Source: a virus
DNA: 44,860 bases
Strand: one strand, 5' to 3'
IMG/VR virus record: IMGVR_UViG_3300045921_000216
Location: 1 to 44,860 of that record
Part shown: positions 14,842 through 22,944 of the stretch, one piece after another
How the letters are laid out: every line of letters starts with the position of its first letter
Numbering within the stretch: the first letter of the stretch is position 1
Program-made: the position numbers and the translations under genes
The notes under the pieces: model-generated
The model's database searches: none
Seen by the model: only the letters and a program-made list of their open reading frames with translations
Told to the model about the DNA's origin: nothing

Positions 14842-14911
14842 GCGGCCCCGAAACCCGGACGATACCAAAGCCTAGTAACGGGCGGGAAGCCTACACGCTT
14901 CCCGGGGCCGC
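14842..14911 (+). ncRNA. structured leader RNA candidate before the tRNA
   Basis: GCGGCCCC (14842-14849) is exactly complementary to GGGGCCGC (14904-14911). Inside lie a CCCG/CGGG pairing (14854-14857 with 14879-14882) and a perfect GGGAAGC/GCTTCCC hairpin (14884-14890 with 14897-14903). The fold closes three bases before the tRNA-like sequence. It could be an independent small RNA, a riboswitch-like leader, or a tRNA-like relic. The identity is unknown. Confidence 0.45.
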
Positions 14912-14914
14912 AGA

Positions 14915-14982
14915 TGCGGAGCGGCAAGGCGCCAACGCGGTTTCATGGTCCGCGTTTCCGGGTTCGATTCCCGGCTCCGCTA
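14915..14982 (+). tRNA. tRNA-Met-like (anticodon CAT), short D arm
   Basis: Six acceptor pairs (GCGGAG with CTCCGC; the first pair is U-U), an anticodon loop TTCATGG with CAT at 14944-14946 on a GCGG/CCGC stem, and a perfect T arm CCGGG-TTCGATT-CCCGG. Discriminator A; CCA is not encoded. The D arm is about four bases short (GGC-AAGGC-GCC) but keeps the GG of the D loop. It may be a functional phage Met/fMet/Ile2-type tRNA or a degenerate one. Confidence 0.55.
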
Positions 14983-15060
14983 TCACGAGGCAGCGACCCG
15001 GCGACGCACCCCACCCCCGCCGGGGACCCATCTCCCGTCGTTCGGGTCGCAGCCTCGTGA
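14983..15060 (+). terminator. long hairpin directly after the tRNA
   Basis: TCACGAGGC-A-GCGACCCG (14983-15000) pairs with CGGGTCGC-A-GCCTCGTGA (15043-15060): 17 base pairs around one A/A mismatch, with a 42-base loop. It starts at the base after the tRNA discriminator. It could terminate the tRNA transcript or guide 3' processing. Confidence 0.6.
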
Positions 15061-15081
15061 GCGACAACCGGAAGGACCGCC

Positions 15082-15321
15082 GTGAGCGACGACCATCCGA
15101 TCATCCGCGGCCAAAGAATCAGCACCCATTCGGGCGCGGACCGCGTCAAACAATACGGATCGCCGACCGATCGCTGCTGTTGCTGCAACGCGATCCTCTC
15201 CGGGTACAACCCAAACCCGTACTGCTCGCGCCCCTCCTGCGAGCGAACGCACACCGAGGAGCACATCCGATGCAAGAAGCGCACGATTCGCAAGCGACCA
15301 CCGAAACGACGGAAGAGATGA
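15082..15321 (+). CDS. small zinc-ribbon protein
   Basis: 79 residues from GTG at 15082 with GGAAGGA about 6 bases upstream. The central CCCCNAILSGYNPNPYC segment and a following SC pair give a four-cysteine knuckle; the C-terminus is a Lys/Arg run. This pattern recurs in small actinophage proteins. Probably nucleic-acid binding; function unknown. Confidence 0.7.
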   Translation: MSDDHPIIRGQRISTHSGADRVKQYGSPTDRCCCCNAILSGYNPNPYCSRPSCERTHTEEHIRCKKRTIRKRPPKRRKR

Positions 15322-15560
15322 CCGGGCCGTTCGTCGTCCGCTTGCACCATGGCAAGACGTGGGTGTACGACGGGTATGGGCCTTCCGCCGGCTACGTCAA
15401 GACGTGGAAATCGACCCCGCGAACGATCCGACGAGCGCACCGCCTCGCCCAAACACTCAACGACGCGTGGAAGCACGAGCGCGAAACCCGCGGCCTGCCC
15501 GCCACTCGCAAGAACCCGATCGCGTTGCTCGCGAAGTATTTCGCCGGCGACACACCATGA
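15270..15560 (+). CDS. small hypothetical protein
   Basis: 96 residues; ATG at 15270 with AGGAG about 9 bases upstream, overlapping the previous gene in another frame. A beta-rich FVVRLHHGKTWVYDGYGPS segment is followed by an Arg-rich helix and a C-terminal IALLAKYF. No known family. The longer frame beginning at 15057 is rejected because the 15082 gene explains that stretch. Confidence 0.65.
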   Translation: MQEAHDSQATTETTEEMTGPFVVRLHHGKTWVYDGYGPSAGYVKTWKSTPRTIRRAHRLAQTLNDAWKHERETRGLPATRKNPIALLAKYFAGDTP

Positions 15561-16054
15561 TGCTGATCGACGTTCGATGCCCAGACCGCGTATCCGAACC
15601 CAAGGTGTCGGTAGAGATCGGCCTTGTTCCGGTGACCCTTGCGGAAGCCAACGTGTTCGTCAAGCAGCACCATCGCCACTCGAAACCCGTGGTCGGCGCG
15701 AAGTTTGCTGTTGGTGTGGCTGACGCGAACGGTATCGTAGGAGTGGGCATCGCCGGTCGTCCCGTGGCGCGGGCTCTGGATGATGGTTGGACGATAGAGT
15801 TCACGCGGGTCTGCACGGACGGAACGCCAAACGCCTGCTCGATGCTGTACGGCGCGCTGTGGCGAGCTGCGAAGGCGCTCGGGTATCGGCGCGCAGTGAC
15901 GTACACGAAGCAGCGTGAGAGCGGCGCGAGCCTTAGGGCGTCCGGATGGACCGTCGTGGCCGAACTTCCCGCACACAAAGGATGGAACAGACCAAGCCGA
16001 CCTCGCGTGGACAACCCGAGAGAACCGCAGTTGCGATGGGAACTGACGAGATAA
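15557..16054 (+). CDS. XF1762-family GNAT-fold protein (putative acyltransferase)
   Basis: 165 residues; ATG overlaps the upstream stop. The body carries the XF1762 signature: LAEANVFVKQHHRHSKPVVG, GIAGRPVARALDDGW, CTDGTPNACSMLYGALWRAA and GWNRPSRPR. The fold is GNAT-like and resembles the acyltransferase superfamily to which the Mu DNA-modifying Mom protein belongs, so a nucleic-acid or nucleotide substrate is possible. Its first codons share 21 bases with the zinc-ribbon gene at 16690, so the N-terminus may have been grafted. Function not proven. Confidence 0.78.
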   Translation: MMLIDVRCPDRVSEPKVSVEIGLVPVTLAEANVFVKQHHRHSKPVVGAKFAVGVADANGIVGVGIAGRPVARALDDGWTIEFTRVCTDGTPNACSMLYGALWRAAKALGYRRAVTYTKQRESGASLRASGWTVVAELPAHKGWNRPSRPRVDNPREPQLRWELTR

Positions 16055-16371
16055 CCGATCACGACACACCGAACACGGCTTCCTGCGGTCCGACACATCA
16101 CACGGGATGCGAGTGTCACGAGGCCGCGCATCGTGCGGAGGTTCAGCGGTTGCAAGCGGAGCTCGACGACATGCGAGCGAAGCTAGCCGATGCGCTCGCA
16201 CACGAGCACGAAACGACACACTCAATCACGTGGCTGCAAGCTCACTCGTGGCGAACGCGGCTCGCGTTGCGATGGATCATGGCCGCAGCCAGACGAGAAG
16301 CGTTTCGGACGAACAGGCCAGTTCGCGTTGGCTTTGACTACTCCGTGAGGAAGCTGTATGGCGTTCCGTGA
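16036..16371 (+). CDS. small coiled-coil hypothetical protein
   Basis: About 111 residues if started at the ATG at 16036; the ribosome site is weak and an ATG at 15982 is an alternative. A CGPTHHTGCECH metal-like motif near residue 20 precedes a coiled coil (AEVQRLQAELDDMRAKLADAL). The C-terminus is Arg-rich. Overlaps both neighbours. Function unknown. Confidence 0.55.
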   Translation: MGTDEITDHDTPNTASCGPTHHTGCECHEAAHRAEVQRLQAELDDMRAKLADALAHEHETTHSITWLQAHSWRTRLALRWIMAAARREAFRTNRPVRVGFDYSVRKLYGVP

Positions 16372-16693
16372 ACAACACGCAGGGTCAACGGAGTTCCGCC
16401 CATTCAGCAACGGCACCGAGCGAATCATCTGGGAACACCGAAACTGCCACCGCTGCTGGAAGCACACCCCACCAGAACACGGGACGAACTTCAGATGCGC
16501 GATCGAGAGCGCCCTTCTGCGCCACTACGCCTTCGACCAACCAATCCGGCGTTCGATCCTCAACCGTCTCGGCATCAGCGCGACACACCCACCGATTCAT
16601 CTCCCCGACTGCCCAGAACGGGAAGAGAAACGACCACGCCCCAACCAGAACCACGAAGCACGAGCAATCCCCGGACAGGAAAGCTTTCTGTGA
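16358..16693 (+). CDS. cysteine-knuckle hypothetical protein
   Basis: 111 residues; ATG at 16358 with AGGAAG about 6 bases upstream. Residues 18-52 contain NGTERIIWEHRNCHRCWKH and FRCAIESALLRHY, a CxxC...C arrangement. The rest is basic and proline-rich. A recurrent phage small-protein type with no known function. Confidence 0.65.
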   Translation: MAFREQHAGSTEFRPFSNGTERIIWEHRNCHRCWKHTPPEHGTNFRCAIESALLRHYAFDQPIRRSILNRLGISATHPPIHLPDCPEREEKRPRPNQNHEARAIPGQESFL

Positions 16694-16893
16694 ACACGAT
16701 CGACGTTCGATGCCCAGACTGCGACGGACGCGGCTTCACCCGACAAGGACCGTTGGAGCACGGGAAAGGCCGAGCGATGTTCTGCGACCGCTGCGACGGA
16801 CGCGGCACATTCCCCTACCACGTCGACGACACCGAACCGATCAAGCACGAACGGCGCCCCCGAAGCGACTTGGAGCACACCAATGACCGATGA
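16690..16893 (+). CDS. DnaJ-type zinc-finger protein
   Basis: 67 residues from a GTG overlapping the previous stop (GTGA). Two CxxCxGRG knuckles (CPDCDGRG and CDRCDGRG) are spaced like the zinc finger of DnaJ. Probably a protein- or nucleic-acid-binding accessory factor. Shares 21 bases of coding sequence with the start of the 15557 gene. Confidence 0.75.
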   Translation: MNTIDVRCPDCDGRGFTRQGPLEHGKGRAMFCDRCDGRGTFPYHVDDTEPIKHERRPRSDLEHTNDR

Positions 16894-17065
16894 ACGCCTC
16901 CGCATCATCCAGTACCTGCTCGACCTCTCCCACGGGCACACGCTCGAGTATCACGCACTCTCCGACAACGACGTCCGCCGGCTCGTCGCAGCATCCAAAG
17001 CACTCGCGCTCTCCGAAGCCGCCGGATTCATCCTCAACCGAATCGACGAGCACGAGCACGCATGA
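16883..17065 (+). CDS. small helical hypothetical protein
   Basis: 60 residues; ATG overlaps the end of the zinc-finger gene. Composed of two or three helices (RIIQYLLDLSHG, then DVRRLVAASKALALSEAAGFILNRI). Soluble, no motif. Part of the small-gene run before the HNH gene. Confidence 0.6.
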   Translation: MTDERLRIIQYLLDLSHGHTLEYHALSDNDVRRLVAASKALALSEAAGFILNRIDEHEHA

Positions 17066-17439
17066 CCAGCGCCCAAGACGCCTACAACCAACGCCGACGC
17101 GTCGAACGCAACCGGCCCAAACCAGCCAAGACGCAACCCGTCCCGCAAGCCATCCGCGACGCGATCCACTCCCAACGCTGCCGCCTATGCGGAGCTCGAC
17201 CCGTCGAACTACACCACATCGTTCCACGCAGCGCGTTCTCCAAGCACGACCCCGACATCCACCACCCCGCAAACTGCATGCCGCTATGCCACACCTGCCA
17301 CCAACACCACCACACCAGAGGCGCTGACGGCCGAATCCCTTATGCCGCCCTACTCCCCGCCGAACAAGCCTTCCTAGCAGCACACCGCCACCAGAGCTGG
17401 ATCGCAGCATGGTATCCGGGACCCCAACCGATACCATGA
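17062..17439 (+). CDS. HNH endonuclease
   Basis: 125 residues; ATG overlaps the previous stop. CRLCGARPVELHHIVPRSAF and the later HHPANCMPLCHTCHQHHH form the complete HNH beta-beta-alpha-metal site with two zinc-binding CxxC pairs. HNH proteins next to terminase genes assist DNA cutting during packaging; the terminase small subunit gene is two genes downstream, supporting that role. Confidence 0.87.
   Translation: MTSAQDAYNQRRRVERNRPKPAKTQPVPQAIRDAIHSQRCRLCGARPVELHHIVPRSAFSKHDPDIHHPANCMPLCHTCHQHHHTRGADGRIPYAALLPAEQAFLAAHRHQSWIAAWYPGPQPIP
17409..17437. promoter_or_regulatory. inverted repeat at the end of the HNH gene
   Basis: ATGGTATC (17409-17416) and its complement GATACCAT (17430-17437) are separated by 13 bases. 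Overlaps the HNH stop and precedes the ribosome site of the next gene. May be a weak hairpin or an operator for the packaging genes. Confidence 0.35.
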
Positions 17440-17471
17440 ACCGTAGAACGATCCGACGGAAGGAGCACCGG

Positions 17472-17645
17472 ATGATCGACCTCACCGACCGCCTCGAGCA
17501 CGAAACCCGCACCATCGTCGTACTCGAAACCGACACCACCTCCGCACTCGACCACTGGCAACGACGCGGCTGGCGACACGACGCCGTCACCAACAACACA
17601 GACGGCACCTGCACCATCCACCTACGACGACCCCGCACCGCATGA
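17472..17645 (+). CDS. small hypothetical protein
   Basis: 57 residues; ATG at 17472 has GGAAGGAG about 7 bases upstream, which favours it over the earlier ATG at 17436. Beta-helix-beta character (TIVVLETDTTSALDHWQRRGW, then CTIHLRR). Its stop overlaps the terminase small subunit start. Function unknown. Confidence 0.6.
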   Translation: MIDLTDRLEHETRTIVVLETDTTSALDHWQRRGWRHDAVTNNTDGTCTIHLRRPRTA

Positions 17646-18154
17646 CCGGACGCCCAACGAAACTCACTCCCGCAACACAGGACAAGATCGTCCGCGCCCT
17701 CCAAGCCGGCAACTACTTCAACGCCGCCTGCCGCCACGCACGAATCGACCCCGCCACCGGACACAAATGGATGGCATGGGGCGAAGGCCGCGACTATGGG
17801 ACGGAACCAACGCCGGCCGACACGACGGCCTATCGCGACTTCCGCAATGCCGTCCTGCGCGCAACGGCTGACGCCGAAGTTCACGCGGTTGCGATGCTCC
17901 GCAAGGCGATGCCGGAGGATTGGCGGGCGGCGGCGGAGTACCTGCGGCGGCGGCACGTCGACCGGTGGGGGCGGGAGCGCGTTGACGTGAACGTGGCGAT
18001 GAGGCAGTACGGTGAGACGATGGCGGACGCGTTCCGAGCGGTGCTAGAGCATCCGGCTCTGAAGTTGACGGCGCAGCAGCGGAAAGCGATCCCGAGTGTG
18101 CTCGCGGAGGTCCTGCCGCGGTTCACGGCGACGGAAGCGGAGGCGGACCTGTGA
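17642..18154 (+). CDS. terS: terminase small subunit
   Basis: 170 residues; ATG overlaps the preceding stop. GRPTKLTPATQDKIVRALQAG and GNYFNAACRHARIDPATGHKWMAWG form the N-terminal helix-turn-helix of phage TerS proteins, followed by a helical oligomerisation region. It recognises phage DNA and feeds it to TerL (18985-20448). Four small genes separate the two subunits. Confidence 0.8.
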   Translation: MTGRPTKLTPATQDKIVRALQAGNYFNAACRHARIDPATGHKWMAWGEGRDYGTEPTPADTTAYRDFRNAVLRATADAEVHAVAMLRKAMPEDWRAAAEYLRRRHVDRWGRERVDVNVAMRQYGETMADAFRAVLEHPALKLTAQQRKAIPSVLAEVLPRFTATEAEADL

Positions 18155-18345
18155 AGCTGCTCGACGTGCTGCCCGCTGTTGACCGAGTTGGTGATCATGT
18201 GTTCGTGAGGGGCGGCGGGCGCGTCGTCGCGTTCACGGCGTTCCCGGATGGGCGGACGGTGATCGCTCGGGATGCTCGTGGGTTCGAGTATCGTGGTGTG
18301 CTGGATCGCGGGTTGCTTGTCGTAGCTGATGCGGAGGTCGAGTAG
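18151..18345 (+). CDS. small beta-rich hypothetical protein
   Basis: 64 residues; start overlaps the terS stop (GTGA). Alternating hydrophobic strands suggest a small beta barrel or SH3-like fold. No cysteine or membrane segment. Unknown role between the terminase genes. Confidence 0.6.
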   Translation: MKLLDVLPAVDRVGDHVFVRGGGRVVAFTAFPDGRTVIARDARGFEYRGVLDRGLLVVADAEVE

Positions 18346-18593
18346 TGATCGAGGTTGTACCGGTGCGGTTGCCTTCTGCGGTGGACGTCGTTGCGCCGCT
18401 TGGGTGCGGGTTGCCTCCGAACGGGAATCCGGGCATCGTCCCTCCATGGTTGCGGCCTCCGATGATAGGTCCGTGCGGGCTTCTGCTGGACGCTGATGGC
18501 GGAGAGGGGTTCTCGTACCAGCGTGGTGGTGTCGATGCGTCACACGGCCGTTCACGGCGTCTGATCGAAAGGGGACGCGATGCCGGTCGCTGA
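18345..18593 (+). CDS. small hypothetical protein
   Basis: 82 residues from a GTG at 18345 that abuts the previous stop, with GGAGG about 7 bases upstream. Pro/Gly-rich first half (GLPPNGNPGIVPPW) and Arg-rich end. No family recognised; composition makes this the least certain gene of the terminase region. Confidence 0.45.
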   Translation: MIEVVPVRLPSAVDVVAPLGCGLPPNGNPGIVPPWLRPPMIGPCGLLLDADGGEGFSYQRGGVDASHGRSRRLIERGRDAGR

Positions 18594-18771
18594 CTACCGC
18601 TGCGACGTGTGCGGAACGGTGACGACGGAGGATGTGCGGGTCGGGGAAACGTTCGAGGACGCGCACGACGATCAGCGCTACGAGCAGCGTCGCGGATGCG
18701 TTGGCACGTTCCGCCGGTTGTGGACCGCGCCGCACACCGGGCGCGGATCGTCCGGGGAGCCGGCGCGGTGA
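18580..18771 (+). CDS. small zinc-ribbon protein
   Basis: 63 residues; ATG at 18580 with AAAGGGG about 6 bases upstream. YRCDVCGTV at residues 6-14 is a CxxC knuckle followed by an acidic stretch and a single Cys near residue 40. Resembles FmdB-type regulatory zinc ribbons. Function unknown. Confidence 0.65.
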   Translation: MPVADYRCDVCGTVTTEDVRVGETFEDAHDDQRYEQRRGCVGTFRRLWTAPHTGRGSSGEPAR

Positions 18772-18980
18772 AACTCCACGTCGACCAACAACGCCGGATC
18801 GTGACGCTCGTGCTTACTCGCGAGAACCTAGACGCGCTCGGGCTGCTGCTCGACCGCTCCAACGCGATGCCCGCGGCAGCCGTCGCGATCGACGGCGACT
18901 ACACGCTGCACATCATCCCGGTCGAACACACCGACCCCGTCGATGACGAGTCGCTGACCGTTCCCGCAGCATGGGGGTAG
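18768..18980 (+). CDS. small hypothetical protein
   Basis: 70 residues from a GTG overlapping the previous stop. Beta-alpha-beta layout with a helix (RENLDALGLLLDRSN) and an acidic C-terminus. Ends five bases before terL. No function assigned. Confidence 0.6.
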   Translation: MKLHVDQQRRIVTLVLTRENLDALGLLLDRSNAMPAAAVAIDGDYTLHIIPVEHTDPVDDESLTVPAAWG

Positions 18981-18984
18981 GCTC

Positions 18985-20448
18985 GTGCTGCCTCGCGAAC
19001 TCGTCGACGTGTTCCTTGAACGCGCAGCGCCCCCCGGCGGCGACTACACCGACGACCCGGTCGGCTGGATCGAGAACGTCGGCGGCGTCACGCTCTGGAG
19101 CCTCCAACGCGAGATCGTGCGGAGCGTATTCACGAACCGCTACACCGCCGTTCCCGCATGCCACGGCCCCGGCAAGTCGTTCGTGGCGGCGTGGATCGCT
19201 GCCGCGTGGATCGCGTGCAACGAACCCGGTGAAGCGTTCGTGTTGTCGACCGCGCCGTCATGGCCGCAAGTGAAGACGATCCTGTGGCGCCAGTTGCGAA
19301 GGGCGCACGCTCGGGCTGGGCTCGACGGTCGCATCAACCTCAACGCCGAATGGATCATGCCGATGCCCGACGGTGGTGAGGAAACCGTCGCGATCGGCCG
19401 GAAACCCGCGGACCACGACGTGGATGGGTTCCAAGGCATCCACGCGAAGAAGGTCCTCGTGATCCTCGACGAAGCGTGCGGGATCCCGACATCGCTATGG
19501 ACCGGGGTCTACTCGGTCGTTACGACACCGGGCTCGGCAGTGCTCGCGATCGGAAACCCAGATTTCACCGGCAACGAGTTCGAACGGGTCGTCACGAACG
19601 ATCCCGCGTGGAACGTAATCCCGATCCCGTACTCGGCGACGCCGGCAGCCACCGGCGAGAAGGTCCCGCCGGAGCTGCTTGACGAACTCGTGAATGAGGG
19701 GTGGGTCGAGGAAGCTCGGGCGCGGTGGGGTGAACGCTCCCCGATCTACGCTTCGAAAGTCGAGGCCCGATTCCCGGAACGAAACGAGAACGCGGTCTAC
19801 TCGACGGAAGCGATCCAGACCGGAGTGGCGGGAGCGGAGCCCGGCCCGGACGATGCGCGGATCGTCGCGCTCTCCGTCGACGTGGCGCGGGAGGGCGACG
19901 ACGAAACGGTCGCGTACACGATCGACCATGCTGGGCGCGCAGAGCACCTGTTCACGATCCCGTCGAATACGCTCACGGAACTCGCCGGTCGGATCGTGCG
20001 GTGGTGGAAGGAGCATCCGGCGGCGCTTGTAATCGTCGACGCGGACGGGCTCGGCGCGGGCGTCTACGACATCCTCAAGGAGCAGCGGGTGAAGGTGCGC
20101 GGGTTCCGAGCGTCGAAGCCGGCGCGGGACGAGGAGCAGTACGTCAATGCTCGGGCGGAAGGCCACCATCAACTCAACTACGCCCTCGAATCGGGACGCA
20201 TCAGCGTCGTCGATCCCATGGGTATAGTGCGAGGGGAAATGGTCACTGTTCGTCGGATCATCGACAGCAAAGGACGGCTTGGCGTGGAATCGAAGAAGGA
20301 CGCGGCGAAGCGGGGCGTGAAGTCGCCGAACCACGTGGATGCGCTGATGATGGCTGCGTGGGTGCTGCGCCTCGGGGAGCGTCGCCGGCCGGTACGCTCG
20401 ACGTCGATCGCGGACGTGAAAGAGGTTGGTGGCGGGTATGCCCGTTGA
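18985..20448 (+). CDS. terL: terminase large subunit
   Basis: 487 residues from GTG at 18985. Walker A is CHGPGKS at 59-65, Walker B LVILDEA at 158-164, and the C-terminal RNase H-like nuclease has acidic residues in SVDVA (Asp299), VDADG (Asp352, Asp354) and HVDAL (Asp452). The ATPase pumps DNA into the prohead and the nuclease cuts the concatemer. The single terminal overlap of the contig gives no clear evidence for cos versus headful cutting. Confidence 0.93.
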   Translation: MLPRELVDVFLERAAPPGGDYTDDPVGWIENVGGVTLWSLQREIVRSVFTNRYTAVPACHGPGKSFVAAWIAAAWIACNEPGEAFVLSTAPSWPQVKTILWRQLRRAHARAGLDGRINLNAEWIMPMPDGGEETVAIGRKPADHDVDGFQGIHAKKVLVILDEACGIPTSLWTGVYSVVTTPGSAVLAIGNPDFTGNEFERVVTNDPAWNVIPIPYSATPAATGEKVPPELLDELVNEGWVEEARARWGERSPIYASKVEARFPERNENAVYSTEAIQTGVAGAEPGPDDARIVALSVDVAREGDDETVAYTIDHAGRAEHLFTIPSNTLTELAGRIVRWWKEHPAALVIVDADGLGAGVYDILKEQRVKVRGFRASKPARDEEQYVNARAEGHHQLNYALESGRISVVDPMGIVRGEMVTVRRIIDSKGRLGVESKKDAAKRGVKSPNHVDALMMAAWVLRLGERRRPVRSTSIADVKEVGGGYAR

Positions 20449-20800
20449 TGTGCTCGTGCTGCTCGTGTACGCGGCAGCGTCCGCCCGGGTCGCGGTGCTC
20501 GTCGCGCACGACACGATCCTCGACGGGCTCCGCTCTCGATTCTTCCTTCGGTTCCCGCCGGAGGATCGTCCCGGGATGCAGTACCAGCGTCTTGATCGGC
20601 AGGGACGGGTGTTGCCGGGCGGCGCGATCCGGCCGCCTCATCTGCTTGGCGAGCTCGTTTCGTGTACGCGGTGCTTGACGGTGTGGACCACCGCTGCGGT
20701 GTACGCTGTCGACGTCGTCGCCGGTCGTGACGCTACGCTACTGGTGACGACGCCGATCGCTGCGATGTGGGCTGCGGCGTACCTCGCGAGGAAAGTTTGA
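20438..20800 (+). CDS. DUF1360-like membrane protein
   Basis: 120 residues; ATG at 20438 overlaps the terL end. Hydrophobic segments at about residues 2-22, 75-90 and 98-116 and a CTRCLTVW motif between them resemble DUF1360 proteins found beside phage portal genes. Membrane localised; role unknown. Confidence 0.7.
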   Translation: MPVDVLVLLVYAAASARVAVLVAHDTILDGLRSRFFLRFPPEDRPGMQYQRLDRQGRVLPGGAIRPPHLLGELVSCTRCLTVWTTAAVYAVDVVAGRDATLLVTTPIAAMWAAAYLARKV

Positions 20801-22944
20801 TGCCACTGTTCCCGTTCCGCCGATCGAAGGACGAACCCGCACCGCCGGCACGGTCGCAGTCCTTCGCGCTGCTGCGGCTCGCGTCGCCAACGATCGCTGC
20901 GGATCCGAACACGGTCGACGCTACCGACAAGAAGCGTTCTGCCACCGGTCTTGCCGATTGGCAGAGTGTGCTGTTGTGGTATGCGGAGAGCGTTCCGCCG
21001 TTGGCTGCCGCTGCTCGCTACTACACCAGCGCGGCGCTGCGCGTCGAATACCGCGCCGTCAGTGTCGCGTCCGGGGAGGAAGCTACCGGGGACGTCGCTC
21101 GCGTCGTCGACCTGATGAACGCGAATCGGGATGCGCTCTCTCGAGGCGTCGCGCTGCTGTTCCTGATCGGCGATACCCGCGGATTGTTCGACGTTGATAG
21201 CGAGCGTCTCGAGCTGCTGTCGCCGGGCGAGCTGTACGGCCGCGGGAAGTCCTATGTTCGGGTGGATGCGGCGACCGGGAAGGCACGACCGATCGCGCCG
21301 ACGGAAGCGGCGTGGCGATCGTATGAGCCCTCGCTTCTCGTTTCGACCGATGCGACGTCGAGCAACAAGGCCCTGCTGGACGTGTTCGAGGCGTATCGGA
21401 TCGCCTACGGCGAGGAGCGCGCTCTCTCGATCCGGTCCGCGATGAACGCTGGCGTCACGCTCGTGAGCGACGACGTGTTCGGCGCCCCGTCAACTGGCGA
21501 GTTCGACGCGAACGGTCAAGACGGGATGGATCCGGCGGATGCGCTCGAGACGCGATTCCAGCAGATGCTTCAGCGCACGATCGCGAACCCGCGGAACTCC
21601 GCAGCGTTCGCGCCCCCGGTGCTCGTAGTCCCGGGTGATGTGACGAACAAGATCGTGCACGTCGGGCTGGCGGAGCGTCGCGACACGAGGATGCTAGAGC
21701 GCCGTCTGAAGGCGCTGCGCGAGGAGATCGCGATCGGGATCGACCTTCCAGCGGACGTCGCGGCGGGGTTCTTCGCCGACATGAACCACTGGAACGGGTT
21801 CATCGTGAACGAGAGCGCGGTCACGAACCATCTCGCGCCGAAGATCGGGCAGGTCGCTTCGGATGCGTTCGTGGAGATCGCGGCGTCGCTCGGGATCGAC
21901 GTCGCCGACTACTCGATCGACGTCGACTACTCGGATCTGCTGTTGCAGGCCGACATGGCCGACCGTGCGGTCAAGGCGCACGACCGGTTCGTGATTAGCG
22001 ATCGTGCGTTGCGCGAGCATCTTGGATTCACCGAAGACGATGCGCCGTCGGACGATAATCCGTCGAGCGCCGCAGGCATCCCGTCTAGCGAGCGTGAGAC
22101 GCCTGTTGCGGAGCAGGAAGCGGAAACCGATACCGATGGTGGGGAATCCGCGTCCATGACCGCAGCGGCGCGCACGTTCGCTCTCGAGGGCGAGGAAGCA
22201 GCCGACGCGCTCGACGAGATCAACCGGTACATGACCGCAGCTCGTGCCCGGTTGCAGCGCGACATTCAGAAGGAGATCATTCACCTGTTCAACGCGATGC
22301 GATCGCAGCGCGACGATGACGGGCTCGCGGCAGCAGCCGGCAGCGACCCGATCCAGACGATCGTCGACCGGATCGCGGAAACGATCCGCAAGGCGTACAA
22401 GACGATGAGCCTCGGCGCGGCTCGCGGTATCGGGACAGCGGCGGCGAAATCGTGGTGGGAGCGAACCAAGGCGGCGCATGACCTCGCGGCCGGGAAGGCT
22501 GCGGAGCACGTTCGGACCGTCGTCGCGAACATCGAGAAGGTCACGCCGTCCGGGTCCGTGATGCCGGCAGGAAAGGCACGACAGTTGACGGTGTCGGCGG
22601 AGAGCGTCGCATCCGGCAAGCCGAAGACGGTTGACGCGAACGGCGTCGCGAACGGCACGCGACCGGGCATCATCAGCGAACAAGCCGATTGGCTCGCGCT
22701 GTTGAATGACGAGTTCGCGGGCAACGTCGTCGTGCGATACACGTGGAGCCACGGTGGTGCTCCGGACCCGTTCCCACCCCACCTTGACCTCGACGGCGTC
22801 ACGTGGACGATCGACGAAGAACGGGACGTGCTCAACAACCCGGATTCGTTCCCGGCATCCCCGGTGTACCATCCCGGCGATCACGACGGCTGCACTTGCG
22901 AGTACGATGCGGATATGGTCGTTGTTGGAGGAAGCGGAGAATGA
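20800..22944 (+). CDS. portal protein fused to MuF-like head morphogenesis domain
   Basis: 714 residues; ATG at 20800 with GAGGAAAG upstream, overlapping the previous stop by one base. Residues 1-440 have the portal layout (ADWQSVLLWYAES, then ERRLKALREEIAIGIDLP and FADMNHWNGFIV). A low-complexity acidic linker near 445-475 leads to a helical region. The C-terminus carries a MuF-type motif ending YHPGDHDGCTCEY. The portal ring is the DNA channel; MuF domains join head assembly. One fused polypeptide replaces the usual two genes. Confidence 0.88.
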   Translation: MPLFPFRRSKDEPAPPARSQSFALLRLASPTIAADPNTVDATDKKRSATGLADWQSVLLWYAESVPPLAAAARYYTSAALRVEYRAVSVASGEEATGDVARVVDLMNANRDALSRGVALLFLIGDTRGLFDVDSERLELLSPGELYGRGKSYVRVDAATGKARPIAPTEAAWRSYEPSLLVSTDATSSNKALLDVFEAYRIAYGEERALSIRSAMNAGVTLVSDDVFGAPSTGEFDANGQDGMDPADALETRFQQMLQRTIANPRNSAAFAPPVLVVPGDVTNKIVHVGLAERRDTRMLERRLKALREEIAIGIDLPADVAAGFFADMNHWNGFIVNESAVTNHLAPKIGQVASDAFVEIAASLGIDVADYSIDVDYSDLLLQADMADRAVKAHDRFVISDRALREHLGFTEDDAPSDDNPSSAAGIPSSERETPVAEQEAETDTDGGESASMTAAARTFALEGEEAADALDEINRYMTAARARLQRDIQKEIIHLFNAMRSQRDDDGLAAAAGSDPIQTIVDRIAETIRKAYKTMSLGAARGIGTAAAKSWWERTKAAHDLAAGKAAEHVRTVVANIEKVTPSGSVMPAGKARQLTVSAESVASGKPKTVDANGVANGTRPGIISEQADWLALLNDEFAGNVVVRYTWSHGGAPDPFPPHLDLDGVTWTIDEERDVLNNPDSFPASPVYHPGDHDGCTCEYDADMVVVGGSGE

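Noticed and set aside
14842-14911. Reading the structured leader as a second tRNA
   Set aside because: Acceptor-like pairing exists, but there is no TTC-type T loop and only two inner stems.
15057-15269. Long frame starting at 15057 covering the zinc-ribbon gene
   Set aside because: Starts inside the tRNA hairpin; the 15082 gene in another frame has cysteine motifs and a ribosome site, and 15270 has its own start.
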